Positions 24,910-32,956 of a stretch of DNA of 58,613 nt are shown here, one piece after another. The DNA comes from VRUE01 sp035318745 (GTDB lineage: Bacteria > Actinomycetota > Thermoleophilia > Solirubrobacterales > 70-9), in the NCBI GenBank assembly GCA_035318745.1, contig DATHEA010000020.1, forward strand, positions 1 through 58,613, in the 5' to 3' direction. The notes beneath the pieces are model-generated. The model saw nothing but the letters and a program-made list of their open reading frames with translations, had not been told where the DNA came from and searched no databases. Positions within the stretch are counted from its first letter, which is position 1. Every line of letters begins with the position of its first letter. The translations under genes and the position numbers were made by a program.

Positions 24910-25302
24910 ATGGCTCAGACCAAAACCAAAGCCAAAACGTCGTCGAAACGAAGACCGGCGAACTCACGGAAATCGAGTTCTTCACGGAAACGGACGAACT
25001 CGTCCTCGAGATCGACGCCGACCGCAACGGTTACCCATGCAGCGGACAAAGCCACGACCGCAGTCGGCAGTGTGGCGGACAAGGCAAAGATCCCCTTGGT
25101 CGCCAGCGGCGCCGCCCTCGCCGGGGTGGCTGGTGGAGCGATGCTCGGCGCCCGCCGCGCCCACCGGCACAGCCGGATGGACAAAGCGATCAAGCTGGCG
25201 CACGAGCTCCAGCAAGTCCGCCAGCCGACCAACGGCAGCAAACACCGCTCACCGGTGGAGGTCGTCCTAGAGGGACTGACCACGAGACGTTCCCGCAGCT
25301 AA
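24910..25302 (+). CDS. Small basic Lys/Ser-rich protein with a membrane segment
   Basis: A 130-residue protein. Residues 1-45 are almost entirely Lys, Arg, Ser and Thr (KTKAKTSSKRRPANSRKSSS and on), like histone-H1-type tails that bind DNA or the inner membrane surface. A glycine/alanine-rich hydrophobic segment (LVASGAALAGVAGGAMLGAR) follows, then a basic C-terminus. An AGGAGG Shine-Dalgarno lies eight bases upstream. It is co-transcribed with the coiled-coil membrane protein, so the pair may form a complex that links nucleoid or envelope. The function is unknown. Confidence 0.65.
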   Translation: MAQTKTKAKTSSKRRPANSRKSSSSRKRTNSSSRSTPTATVTHAADKATTAVGSVADKAKIPLVASGAALAGVAGGAMLGARRAHRHSRMDKAIKLAHELQQVRQPTNGSKHRSPVEVVLEGLTTRRSRS

Positions 25303-25365
25303 ATCCCGCACCAAACCCGTGCCAGCCAGACGCGTCAGCTAGAAGCGCGTCTCCGGCGGGTGGCG

Positions 25366-25417
25366 CGGGAGGAGGGGGTGTTCGGACGGGTGAGTCCGCT
25401 AATACCCCCTCCTCCCG
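25366..25417. terminator. Long perfect inverted repeat, bidirectional terminator
   Basis: CGGGAGGAGGGGGT (25366-25379) pairs perfectly with ACCCCCTCCTCCCG (25404-25417) around a 24-nt loop that itself contains CGGAC/GTCCG. It sits between the convergent basic-protein and efeO genes and lacks a U-tract. The other bases of 25303-25440 show nothing further. Confidence 0.7.
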
Positions 25418-25440
25418 TGACAGGACCCGCCGGCCGAGGC

Positions 25441-26562
25441 CTACCCGCCGACGATCTGCGCCGGCACTTCCGACAGCAGCTCGGCCAGCGCGTCGACCTG
25501 CTGCGCCAGCTTGCGCGTGTCGGCCTGGGTCAGTTCGGCGTAGGAGACGAAGCCGTTGCCGCGCCGGTAGGGCTTCAGCGACGCGTAGATCTTGCTGAAC
25601 TGGGCTTCGATTTCCTTTGCCAGTTTGGGGTCCTTCTCGGAGAGCAGCGGCTCGACCGATTCGAAGGCCGCCTCGGCCCCTTCGACGTTGGCCTCGAAGT
25701 CGACCAGGTCGATGTGCGAGTAGCGCTCCTCCTCGCCGGTGATCTTCGAAGCCGAGACCTCGCCGAGCAGCTCGTTGGCGCCGTTGGCGATCTGCACCGC
25801 CTGCAGGTCGACCGTCTTCACTTTGCGCTGCAGTTCTTCGATGTCGGCGAGGAGCTGCGTGGCGACCGCGGTCATCCCGCCGGTCGAGTCGTCGACCCAG
25901 AGCGCTTTCTCGATCACGTGGAAGCCGCTCCATTCGCTTGCCGGCACGTCGTTCTCGCGGGCGTCGATGCGCGGGTCGAGTTCGCCGAAGGACTCCGCCA
26001 CCGGCTCGATCCGCTCGTAGGGGACACGAGCCGGGGCGTAGAGGGCCTTTGCCTTCTCGACGTCGCCCGCTTCGACCGCGGCGACGAACGGCGCCGTGGC
26101 GGAGATCAGCTCAGCGGTGTTCTTCTCCAGGTAGTCGCGGTACCGGGAGATCGAGTCTTCGACCTGCGGGCTGGTCTCGGCCTTGAGCTTGCCGCTGACG
26201 GTCAGCGTCCCTTTCTCGTCGTCTCCCCCAGGGCAGTAGAGGACGTATTCGCCCTGGTCCAGGGTCAGCGAGAAGCTGCCCGAGAGACCGTCGGAGAGGT
26301 TCTCCTTCTCGCCCAGGATCGTGTCCCCGTCCAGTACCTCGAACTCGCTCACCTTCGAGGTACCGGCATTTTCGACCTCGAAGACGATCGGCCCCGCTGC
26401 GGCCTTCGCCGAGTTCGGCACGCAGCCGGCGTCGGTCAGCTGGAAAGCCATCGTCTTGGCGCCTAGAGGCGGGTCTTCGCTGGAGCCACAGCCTGGGGCG
26501 ACGATCGCCGCGAGGCCGATGCCGACGGCAATCAAAGAGTTTCGGACGGGGATTCGCTGCAT
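25441..26562 (-). CDS. efeO: EfeO: iron-uptake lipoprotein (cupredoxin plus imelysin M75)
   Basis: A 373-residue exported protein. The N-terminus MQRIPVRNSLIAVG...IVAPGCGSS ends in a lipobox (APGC), so it is predicted to be lipid-anchored. Residues ~35-120 look like the EfeO cupredoxin domain (TDAGCVPNSAKA... YVLYCPGG). The rest is the helical imelysin/M75 domain with the HxxE metal motif in GFHVIEKALW. It is thought to bind iron outside the membrane and pass it to EfeU. The start at 26562 is preferred because the iron box at 26593-26608 lies within the longer open frame. It is the last gene of efeU-efeB-efeO but has its own operator. Confidence 0.9.
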   Translation of the reverse strand: MQRIPVRNSLIAVGIGLAAIVAPGCGSSEDPPLGAKTMAFQLTDAGCVPNSAKAAAGPIVFEVENAGTSKVSEFEVLDGDTILGEKENLSDGLSGSFSLTLDQGEYVLYCPGGDDEKGTLTVSGKLKAETSPQVEDSISRYRDYLEKNTAELISATAPFVAAVEAGDVEKAKALYAPARVPYERIEPVAESFGELDPRIDARENDVPASEWSGFHVIEKALWVDDSTGGMTAVATQLLADIEELQRKVKTVDLQAVQIANGANELLGEVSASKITGEEERYSHIDLVDFEANVEGAEAAFESVEPLLSEKDPKLAKEIEAQFSKIYASLKPYRRGNGFVSYAELTQADTRKLAQQVDALAELLSEVPAQIVGG

Positions 26563-26592
26563 CTGGACGAGGCTCCTATCGGTAGGGTCAGA

Positions 26593-26608
26593 GTTAGGGC
26601 ACCCTAAC
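26593..26608. promoter_or_regulatory. DtxR/IdeR-like iron box upstream of efeO
   Basis: GTTAGGG-CA-CCCTAAC is an inverted repeat with 7-bp arms, 30 bp before the efeO start. It contains the TTAGG/CCTAA half-sites of DtxR-family iron regulators. It implies iron-controlled transcription of efeO separately from efeUB. Confidence 0.72.
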
Positions 26609-26609
26609 A

Positions 26610-26623
26610 AGCACCGGCACGTC
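26610..26623 (+). repeat. Solitary arm of the GACGTGCCGG palindrome family
   Basis: AGCACCGGCACGTC is identical over 14 bases to the right arm of the palindromic element at 37923-37972. It overlaps the efeB stop codon. No left arm is present, so it may be a relic or, less likely, chance. Confidence 0.45.
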
Positions 26624-27857
26624 AGCTGAGCAGGGTTTCGCCTACATAGCCGCCCTGGCGTGCACCCGGTGGGATGGCGAAGACGGCGCTGCCGACGTGC
26701 TTTATGTACTCGTTGAGCGCGTCGTTGGAGCCGAGCCGGCGCTGGATCGGCACGAACTGGCGCTGCGGGTCGCGCTGGAAGCAGAGGAAGAAGAGGCCGG
26801 CTTCGAGCTCGCCGAGGCTCTCGTCGACTCCGTCGGTGAAGGAGTAGCCGCGGCGCAGGATGCGCACGCCGCCGTTCATCGAAGCGGAGGCGAGGCGCAC
26901 GTGGGCGTCGACCGGGATCGTCGGCTTGCCACCGCTCTCCGCCTCGAGGTCGAGCGGATCGGACTCGTCACTCTCGCCCAGCGCCGCGCCGCTGTACTTG
27001 TGGCGGCCGATCGCCTGCTCTTGGTCTTCCAGCGCCGAGCGGTCCCAGACCTCGAGCAGCATGCGGATGCGGCGGCTGACCAGGTAGCTGCCACCGCGCA
27101 TCCAGGCGGGACCCTCGTCGCCGACCCAGACGAAGCGCCGCATCGCGTCGGTGTCCTCGGCACGGATGTTCGCAGTGCCGTCCTTGAAGCCCATCAGGTT
27201 GCGCGGCGTGTCCTGGTTGCGGCTGGTGGTCGAGGTGCGACCGAAGCCGAGCTGGGACCAGCGCATGACCACGGTGCCGCGGCCGATCCGGGCCAGGTTG
27301 CGGATCGCGTGGAAGGCGACCTGCGGGTCGTCGCTGCACGCCTGCACGCAAAGATCGCCGCCGCTTTCCTCCCCATTCAGCTCGTCGCCCGGCAGGGCGG
27401 GGATCTTCTGCAGGGCCGGGGGGCGTTTCCGTCGCAAGGCGAGGCGACGTCGTTCGAACAGGCTCGGCCCGAAGCCGATGGTGACGGTGAGGCGCGAGGG
27501 GAGGAGGCCAACCGTCTCGCCGGTGTCTTCGGGAGGCGCGAGCGGGACGCCGTTAGCGTCGCCGATCGGATCGCCCGCGGTCATTTCGGCCGCCGCCCGG
27601 GACCACTCGCGCAGCAGTTCGCGCAGCTCTGCGCGGCTTTCGGCAACCAGGTCGAAGGCGGCGAAGTGGAGGCGGTCCTGGGCGGGGGTGTCGATGCCTG
27701 CCTGGTGCTCGCCGTAGAAGGCGACCGAGCCGGTTCCGCCGGAGCTCGCCTCCGCGGTCTCCTGGCCGATCAGGTATCCGCTGACGCCGCCGAGTCCGAT
27801 GCCGGCGGCTCCCGCTCCGGCCGAAGCCAGCAGGTGGCGACGGGTAGTCGGGGTCAT
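26622..27857 (-). CDS. efeB: EfeB: Tat-exported DyP-type heme peroxidase
   Basis: A 411-residue protein with a twin-arginine signal (TTRRHLLASAGAGAAGIGLG), so it is exported folded with heme bound. The DyP-family signature GFKDGTAN is present with its distal Asp, followed by a conserved Arg region (SRRIRMLLEVWDRSALEDQE). EfeB is proposed to oxidise ferrous iron or to extract iron from heme for the EfeUOB system. ATG 27857 was chosen since it begins exactly at the Tat signal. It is co-transcribed downstream of efeU (16-bp gap). Confidence 0.92.
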   Translation of the reverse strand: MTPTTRRHLLASAGAGAAGIGLGGVSGYLIGQETAEASSGGTGSVAFYGEHQAGIDTPAQDRLHFAAFDLVAESRAELRELLREWSRAAAEMTAGDPIGDANGVPLAPPEDTGETVGLLPSRLTVTIGFGPSLFERRRLALRRKRPPALQKIPALPGDELNGEESGGDLCVQACSDDPQVAFHAIRNLARIGRGTVVMRWSQLGFGRTSTTSRNQDTPRNLMGFKDGTANIRAEDTDAMRRFVWVGDEGPAWMRGGSYLVSRRIRMLLEVWDRSALEDQEQAIGRHKYSGAALGESDESDPLDLEAESGGKPTIPVDAHVRLASASMNGGVRILRRGYSFTDGVDESLGELEAGLFFLCFQRDPQRQFVPIQRRLGSNDALNEYIKHVGSAVFAIPPGARQGGYVGETLLS

Positions 27858-27873
27858 AGTGGGCCGGCCTGCT

Positions 27874-28737
27874 TCAGGCCGGGATCTGCGCGGGGGCCGT
27901 GGCCCGCGTTCGGGCGGGCGTGCGGCGGCGAGGGCGCAGCCGGTCGGGCCAGAGCACATAGAGCGTCATCGGCACCGCATAGAGCAGGTAGACGAGCGCC
28001 TCGCCGACGGTCGGCTGAGGCTGCAGGCCCAGCATCCCGGTCAGCAGCGAGCCGGAGATCGTCCCCGGCTGGACCAGCCAGGTGAGGTCGACCGCCTGTC
28101 CCTGCAGGCTGTCGAACCAACCCGCCTCGTGGGCGGTGTGCAGCGAGGTCGAGAGCAGGCCGGCGGCGACGAAGACGAGGATCAGGCCGGTGATGCGGAA
28201 GAAGCGGGTCAGGTTGAGTCGCACGCCGCCGCGGTAGATGCCGAGGCCGATCGCGATCGCAGCAACCAGTCCGACCACGGCGCCCGTGCCGGCCGCCGTG
28301 GTGTCGCTGGCATCCTGGAAGGCGGCAAGCAGGAAGACCGAGGTCTCGAAGCCCTCGCGCAGCACCGCGAGGAAGGCCATCGCGACCAGCGCCATTGCCG
28401 AGCCACGGGCGAGCGCCGTCGCCGCACTCCCTTCCAGCGCCGCTTTGATGCTGCGGGCGTTGCGCCGCATCCAGACGATCATGTAGGTGACGGCGGCGAC
28501 CGCGATCAGCCCGATCACCGTCTCCAGGCCCTCTTGCCCGCGCTGGGGGAGCTGTTCGCCGATGACCTTGAGGAGTACCGCAACCCCGATGCAGAGAGCG
28601 ATGGCGACCGCGACGCCGATCCACATCTGCTTGATCGCGTCCTGGCGCCCCTCCTTGACCAAGAAGGCGGCGATGATACCGACGATCAGCGCCGCCTCGA
28701 CGCCCTCGCGCAGTGCTATGACAAGAGTTGGGATCAA
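27874..28737 (-). CDS. efeU: EfeU: FTR1-family iron permease
   Basis: A 287-residue membrane protein with seven predicted helices. Both iron-binding REGxE motifs are present: ALREGVEAALIVG in TM1 and VLREGFETSVFLL in TM4, the hallmark of the FTR1/EfeU permeases that import iron. The start is TTG at 28737, just inside a DtxR-like box. The zwf gene ends 52 bp upstream on the same strand, so read-through from zwf is possible when iron is low. Confidence 0.93.
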   Translation of the reverse strand: MIPTLVIALREGVEAALIVGIIAAFLVKEGRQDAIKQMWIGVAVAIALCIGVAVLLKVIGEQLPQRGQEGLETVIGLIAVAAVTYMIVWMRRNARSIKAALEGSAATALARGSAMALVAMAFLAVLREGFETSVFLLAAFQDASDTTAAGTGAVVGLVAAIAIGLGIYRGGVRLNLTRFFRITGLILVFVAAGLLSTSLHTAHEAGWFDSLQGQAVDLTWLVQPGTISGSLLTGMLGLQPQPTVGEALVYLLYAVPMTLYVLWPDRLRPRRRTPARTRATAPAQIPA

Positions 28738-28741
28738 GAGG

Positions 28742-28760
28742 TTAGGTCTCCCTAATTAGG
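28742..28760. promoter_or_regulatory. DtxR/IdeR-like iron box upstream of efeU
   Basis: TTAGGTCTCCCTAATTAGG has TTAGG and CCTAA half-sites spaced as in the 19-bp DtxR/IdeR consensus. It also contains the perfect palindrome CCTAATTAGG (28751-28760), so two dimers could bind. It lies directly before the efeU start codon, where a bound repressor would block initiation. Confidence 0.78.
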
Positions 28761-28789
28761 AGGCCCAAAACCTAGCATAGAGGTTGGGA

Positions 28790-30208
28790 TTAGGCCCGAG
28801 GCGATTCGGGGAGCCAGGGCTCGTACCACTGGGAGAGGCCGCGGGTGAGCTCGTTGGCCTCCTTCGGTCCCCAGGTTCCGGGGGCGTACGGGTGCACCGG
28901 CCCCGGATCGTCGAGCAGCGGCTCGACGATCCGCCAGGTCTCCTCGACCGTGTCCTGGCGGGTGAAGAGCTGGTAGCGACCGGCGAGGGCGTCGCCGAGC
29001 AGCCGCTCGTAGGGCTCGGGATCCTCGCCCGGCACTTTCTCGAACAGCACCTCGAGGTCGGCCGGCTCAAACGCCTCCTCACCGGCTCGCTTGGCGAAGA
29101 GGCGGAGGCGGGCCCCCGGGGTGGGCTCGATCCGCACGGTCAGCTGGTTCGGATCGGGTTTTCCTCCGCCGACGCCGAGGCGTGGTGGGCGCTTGAAGGT
29201 GACCGTCACCTCGCTGGCCTTCGCCGGCATGTACTTGCCGGCGCGGATGAAGAAGGGGACGCCGCTCCAGCGCCAGTTGTCGACCTCCAGCTCGACCGCG
29301 GCGAAGGTCTCGGTGGTCGAGTCGGCGGCGACGTCCTTGACGTCGCGGAAGCCCTCGTACTGGCCGCGCACGTAGCGCTTCGGGTCGGCGGTCCGGGTCG
29401 CTTTGAAGAATTCCAGCTTCTTGTCGCGGATCGAGTCGTGGTGATTGCCGGTTGGTGGGCCCATCCCGACCAGCGCCAGGACCTGCAGGGCGTGGTTCTG
29501 GATCACGTCGCGCATCGCCCCGACGGCGTCGTAGAAGCGGCCGCGGTCGTCGACGCCGAAGTCCTCGGCGATCGTCAACTGAACGTGTGCGACGTGCTCG
29601 CGGTTCCAGACCGGCTCCAGCAGCGAGTTGGCGAAGCGCAGGTAGGTGATGTCCATCACCGGCTCCTTGCCGAGGTAGTGATCGATGCGGAGGATCTGGT
29701 CCTCCCCCAACACCGCGCAGAGCTCGGCGTTCAGCGCCCGCGCCGACTCGAGGTCGTGGCCGAAGGGCTTCTCGATCACGACCCGCGCGTTCTCGGTAAG
29801 TCCAGCTTTGCCCAGTCCCTGAACCACCGTTGCGAAGAGCACCGGCGGGATCTCGAGGTAGAAGACCGGGCGCTTGGCATCGCCGATCGCCTTGCCGACG
29901 CGCTCGAAGGTGGCGGCGTCGGCGTAATCGCCCTGGATGTAGGTGAGGCGCGCGGCGAGGCGCTTGAAGACCTCCTCGTCGGGGCTGTCGACGGTGGCGC
30001 CGATCGCGTCCTGGGCGTGCCGGCGCAGCTTCTCGTCGTCCCAATCGTCGATCGCGACGCCGACGATCGGGCAGTCGAGCTTGCCGCGGGCCTCCAGCCG
30101 GTAGAGCGCGCGGAAGGTCATTTTCTTCGCCAGGTCGCCGCTGATCCCGAAGATCGTCAGCACGTCGGCCGCGGCATCGTCTTTGCGCCTGGAGCCCGTC
30201 TTCGCCAT
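28790..30208 (-). CDS. zwf: Glucose-6-phosphate 1-dehydrogenase
   Basis: A 472-residue cytoplasmic enzyme that oxidises glucose 6-phosphate to 6-phosphogluconolactone with NADP+, the entry of the pentose phosphate pathway. The dinucleotide motif FGISGDLAKK is N-terminal, and the active-site signature RIDHYLGKEPV contains the substrate-binding Lys and catalytic-region His. ATG 30208 is chosen over a longer frame: TAGCCT (complement 30217-30222) lies eight bases upstream without a Shine-Dalgarno. It diverges from gnd, with pgl downstream of gnd, so the three oxidative-branch genes share one ~100-bp control region (30209-30310). Confidence 0.96.
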   Translation of the reverse strand: MAKTGSRRKDDAAADVLTIFGISGDLAKKMTFRALYRLEARGKLDCPIVGVAIDDWDDEKLRRHAQDAIGATVDSPDEEVFKRLAARLTYIQGDYADAATFERVGKAIGDAKRPVFYLEIPPVLFATVVQGLGKAGLTENARVVIEKPFGHDLESARALNAELCAVLGEDQILRIDHYLGKEPVMDITYLRFANSLLEPVWNREHVAHVQLTIAEDFGVDDRGRFYDAVGAMRDVIQNHALQVLALVGMGPPTGNHHDSIRDKKLEFFKATRTADPKRYVRGQYEGFRDVKDVAADSTTETFAAVELEVDNWRWSGVPFFIRAGKYMPAKASEVTVTFKRPPRLGVGGGKPDPNQLTVRIEPTPGARLRLFAKRAGEEAFEPADLEVLFEKVPGEDPEPYERLLGDALAGRYQLFTRQDTVEETWRIVEPLLDDPGPVHPYAPGTWGPKEANELTRGLSQWYEPWLPESPRA

Positions 30209-30310
30209 CGCCCGCCAGGCTATCCGAGTCGCTGTGCGGCGACGCCACGTGAGTCGCGTAGGGTAAGCCCAGGAAGCAAGACCGGATTGAGCATGGGAGG
30301 AGGGCTGCTG

Positions 30311-31327
30311 ATGGAGTTGGGAATCGTCGGACTCGGTCGGATGGGGGCGAACATGGCCCGCCGACTGATGCGCGACGGTCATCGCATCGTCGCCTACGAT
30401 GTCAACGCCGACGCGGTCTCGGCGCTGGCCGGCGAGGGCGCCGACGGTGCCGCCTCGCTGCAGGAGCTGGCCTCGAAGCTGAGCGGGCCGCGGGCTGTCT
30501 GGGTGATGGTCCCATCGGGCGAGATCACCGAGAAGACGGCCGAGGACGTCGCTGCGGTGCTGGAGCCCGGCGATGCGATCGTCGACGGCGGCAACTCCTA
30601 CTACCGCGACGACATCCGCCGCGCCGAGATGCTGCGTGAAAAAGGCCTCGACTTCGTCGACTGCGGCACCAGTGGCGGCGTCTTCGGCTTGGAGCGCGGC
30701 TACTGCCTGATGATCGGCGGGCCGGACGGAGCGGTCGAGCGACTCGACCCGATCTTCGCCAGCCTCGCCCCCGGGGTGGAGTCGGCGGAGCGCACTCCGG
30801 GGCGCAGCGGCGATGTCTCACCCGCCGAGAACGGCTATCTGCATTGCGGTCCGAACGGGGCTGGGCACTTCGTGAAGATGGTCCACAACGGGATCGAGTA
30901 CGGGATCATGGCCGCCTACGCCGAGGGTCTCAACATCCTCAAGAACGCCAACGCCGGCAAGGTGCAGCGTGAGGCCGACGCGGAGACGGCGCCGCTGGAG
31001 CAGCCCGAGTACTACCAGTACGACCTCGATCTACCCGAGGTTTCCGAGGTCTGGCGGCGCGGCAGCGTGATCGGCTCCTGGCTGCTCGACCTGACTGCGG
31101 CGGCGATGCAGGAATCCCCCGACCTCTCCGACTTCGCCGGCCGCGTCTCGGATTCCGGCGAGGGTCGCTGGACCTCGATCGCCGCGATCGACGAGGGCGT
31201 GCCGGCGCCGGTGCTGACGGCGGCGCTGTACGAGCGCTTCTTCTCGCGCGGCCTCGACGACTTCGGCGGCAAAGTGCTCTCCGCCATGCGCAAGCAGTTC
31301 GGCGGCCACGACGAGAAGGCATCCTGA
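30311..31327 (+). CDS. gnd: 6-phosphogluconate dehydrogenase, short form
   Basis: A 338-residue decarboxylating dehydrogenase that makes ribulose 5-phosphate. The Rossmann motif LGIVGLGRMGANMARRLM is at the N-terminus; VDGGNSYYRDD and CGPNGAGHFVKMVHNGIEYG carry substrate-binding and catalytic Lys/Asn residues. The length matches the short, dimer- or tetramer-forming class, which often prefers NAD+. After beta-strand 2 the sequence is YDVNADAV, without the Arg that usually binds the NADP phosphate, so NAD+ preference is possible (inference). GGGAGGAGGG directly before ATG 30311 decides the start over ATG 30293. pgl follows after 19 bp. Confidence 0.95.
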   Translation: MELGIVGLGRMGANMARRLMRDGHRIVAYDVNADAVSALAGEGADGAASLQELASKLSGPRAVWVMVPSGEITEKTAEDVAAVLEPGDAIVDGGNSYYRDDIRRAEMLREKGLDFVDCGTSGGVFGLERGYCLMIGGPDGAVERLDPIFASLAPGVESAERTPGRSGDVSPAENGYLHCGPNGAGHFVKMVHNGIEYGIMAAYAEGLNILKNANAGKVQREADAETAPLEQPEYYQYDLDLPEVSEVWRRGSVIGSWLLDLTAAAMQESPDLSDFAGRVSDSGEGRWTSIAAIDEGVPAPVLTAALYERFFSRGLDDFGGKVLSAMRKQFGGHDEKAS

Positions 31328-31346
31328 CCCCGTAACCAGGTAAGCG

Positions 31347-32027
31347 ATGGCAATCGAGACCAAAATCCTTCCGGATGCCGATGCGGCCTCGCGCTACGCG
31401 GCCGAAGCCGTGGCGGCCGCGGGACAGGAGGCAGTCGAGGCGCGTGGGGAGTTCGACCTGGCGCTGAGTGGCGGCAAGACGCCCTGGGCGATGATCGGCC
31501 TGCTCGGCGAGATGGAGGGGATGCCCTGGGAGGAGGCGCATATCTACCAGGTCGACGAGCGGGTCGCGCCGCCCGGCGACGACGCGCGCAACCTCACCCA
31601 CCTGGTTCAGATGCTCTCGATCGACCACCAGGCGGCTCTGCGGCCGATGCCGGTTACCAGCCGTGACCTCGAACTCTCCGCCGCCGAGTACGAAGTGCAT
31701 GTTCCGGAGCGGCTCGACCTCGTCCACCTCGGTCTCGGCCCCGACGGGCACACTGCCTCACTCGTCCCCGGCGACTCGGTGCTCGAAGTCGACGACCGCC
31801 GCGTGGCGATGACCGGCGCCCCCTACCAGGGTCACCTTCGCATGACGCTGACCTACCCGGCGCTTGCCGCGGCGCGCCAGATTCTCTGGCTGACGCTCGG
31901 CGAGGCCGGGCGCGAGCCACTGGCCAAGCTGCTGGCCGGCGATAAGTCGATCCCCGCCGGCCGGGTCGAGAACGAGAACATGCTTGTCGTCGCCGACGAG
32001 GCTGCCGCCGGGGTCCCGGCGGAATGA
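31347..32027 (+). CDS. pgl: 6-phosphogluconolactonase
   Basis: A 226-residue DevB/SOL-type lactonase that hydrolyses 6-phosphogluconolactone to 6-phosphogluconate. Family motifs are DLALSGGKTPWAM, VDERVAPPGDDARN and HLGLGPDGHTASLVPGD, which contains the proposed catalytic His. It lies directly after gnd and overlaps the following crotonase gene by 4 bp, so gnd-pgl-crotonase are one transcription unit. AGGTAAGCG upstream is a weak Shine-Dalgarno. Confidence 0.95.
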   Translation: MAIETKILPDADAASRYAAEAVAAAGQEAVEARGEFDLALSGGKTPWAMIGLLGEMEGMPWEEAHIYQVDERVAPPGDDARNLTHLVQMLSIDHQAALRPMPVTSRDLELSAAEYEVHVPERLDLVHLGLGPDGHTASLVPGDSVLEVDDRRVAMTGAPYQGHLRMTLTYPALAAARQILWLTLGEAGREPLAKLLAGDKSIPAGRVENENMLVVADEAAAGVPAE

Positions 32028-32950
32028 GCGCGGGCCCGGCCGCGGGGGCGGGCGCGGCCGACTTCGAGACCCTGCTGTACGGCGAGGCCGACGAGGTTGC
32101 CACGATCACCCTGAACCGGCCGGACTCGCTCAACACGATCGTGCCGCCGATGCCCGAAGAGGTCGAGGTCGCGGTCGAGCGGGCGGTTCGCGACGAGGCG
32201 GTCAAGGTGATCGTCCTGCGCGGCGCCGGGCGGGCCTTCTGCGCCGGCTATGACTTCGGCGGCGGCTTTCACCATTGGGACGAGGCGCTGACCACCGACG
32301 GCAAGTGGGACCCGGGCAAGGACTTCGTCGCCGCAACCGCTCCGGCGCTGGCGCCGACGCAGAAGCTGATGAGCGTCTGGCGCTCGCCGAAGCCGGTCAT
32401 CGCCCAGGTCCACGGCTGGTGCGTGGGGGGCGGCAGCGACTTTGCCCTCTGCGCCGACCTGGTGATCGCCAGCGAGGATGCCCGCATCGGCACGCCCTAC
32501 TCGCGCATGTGGGGCGCCTACCTCTCGGGCATGTGGCTGTACAGGCTGGGGCTGACCAAGGCCAAGGAGTACGCGCTGACCGGCAAGCCGCTGTCGGGGA
32601 TCGAGGCGGCCGAGGTCGAGCTGATCAACCGGGCGGTGCCCTTCGAGCGGCTGGAGCAGACCGTCGCCGAGGCCGCCCGCGAGCTGGCCTCGATCCCCAC
32701 CTCGCAACTGGCGGCGATGAAGCTGGTCGTCAACCACGCCTACGAGAACATGGGCCTCGCCTCGACCCAGACCCTCGGCCCGATCCTCGACGGGCTGATG
32801 CGCAACACGCTCGACGCGAAGAGCTTCATCGAGCTCGCCGAGCAGCAGGGCGTCTCCGCCGCGGTCGGCGAGCGCGACGGTCCCTTCGGCGACTACAGCC
32901 GAGCCAACCCGGAGGACAAGCCCGACCCGAACAACGTGATCGAGCCCTGA
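32024..32950 (+). CDS. Crotonase-superfamily protein lacking hydratase glutamates
   Basis: A 308-residue crotonase-fold protein. The oxyanion-hole segment LRGAGRAFCAGYDFGGGF and the GG(G)-helix VHGWCVGGGSDFALCADLVI are present. At the two positions where enoyl-CoA hydratases have catalytic Glu I see Asp/Ser (GGSDFALC) and a segment without acid (ARIGTPYSRMWGAY). The reaction is therefore probably not a classical hydration; dehalogenase, isomerase or thioester hydrolase activity is possible. The C-terminus is long. It is translationally coupled to pgl (ATGA overlap), an unusual partner for a CoA enzyme. Confidence 0.8.
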   Translation: MSAGPAAGAGAADFETLLYGEADEVATITLNRPDSLNTIVPPMPEEVEVAVERAVRDEAVKVIVLRGAGRAFCAGYDFGGGFHHWDEALTTDGKWDPGKDFVAATAPALAPTQKLMSVWRSPKPVIAQVHGWCVGGGSDFALCADLVIASEDARIGTPYSRMWGAYLSGMWLYRLGLTKAKEYALTGKPLSGIEAAEVELINRAVPFERLEQTVAEAARELASIPTSQLAAMKLVVNHAYENMGLASTQTLGPILDGLMRNTLDAKSFIELAEQQGVSAAVGERDGPFGDYSRANPEDKPDPNNVIEP

Positions 32951-32956
32951 GCCGAG

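Noticed and set aside
28784..30310. N-terminal extension of gnd by about 500 codons
   Set aside because: The upstream frame is the shadow of zwf on the opposite strand; the Shine-Dalgarno and homologous start place gnd at 30311.
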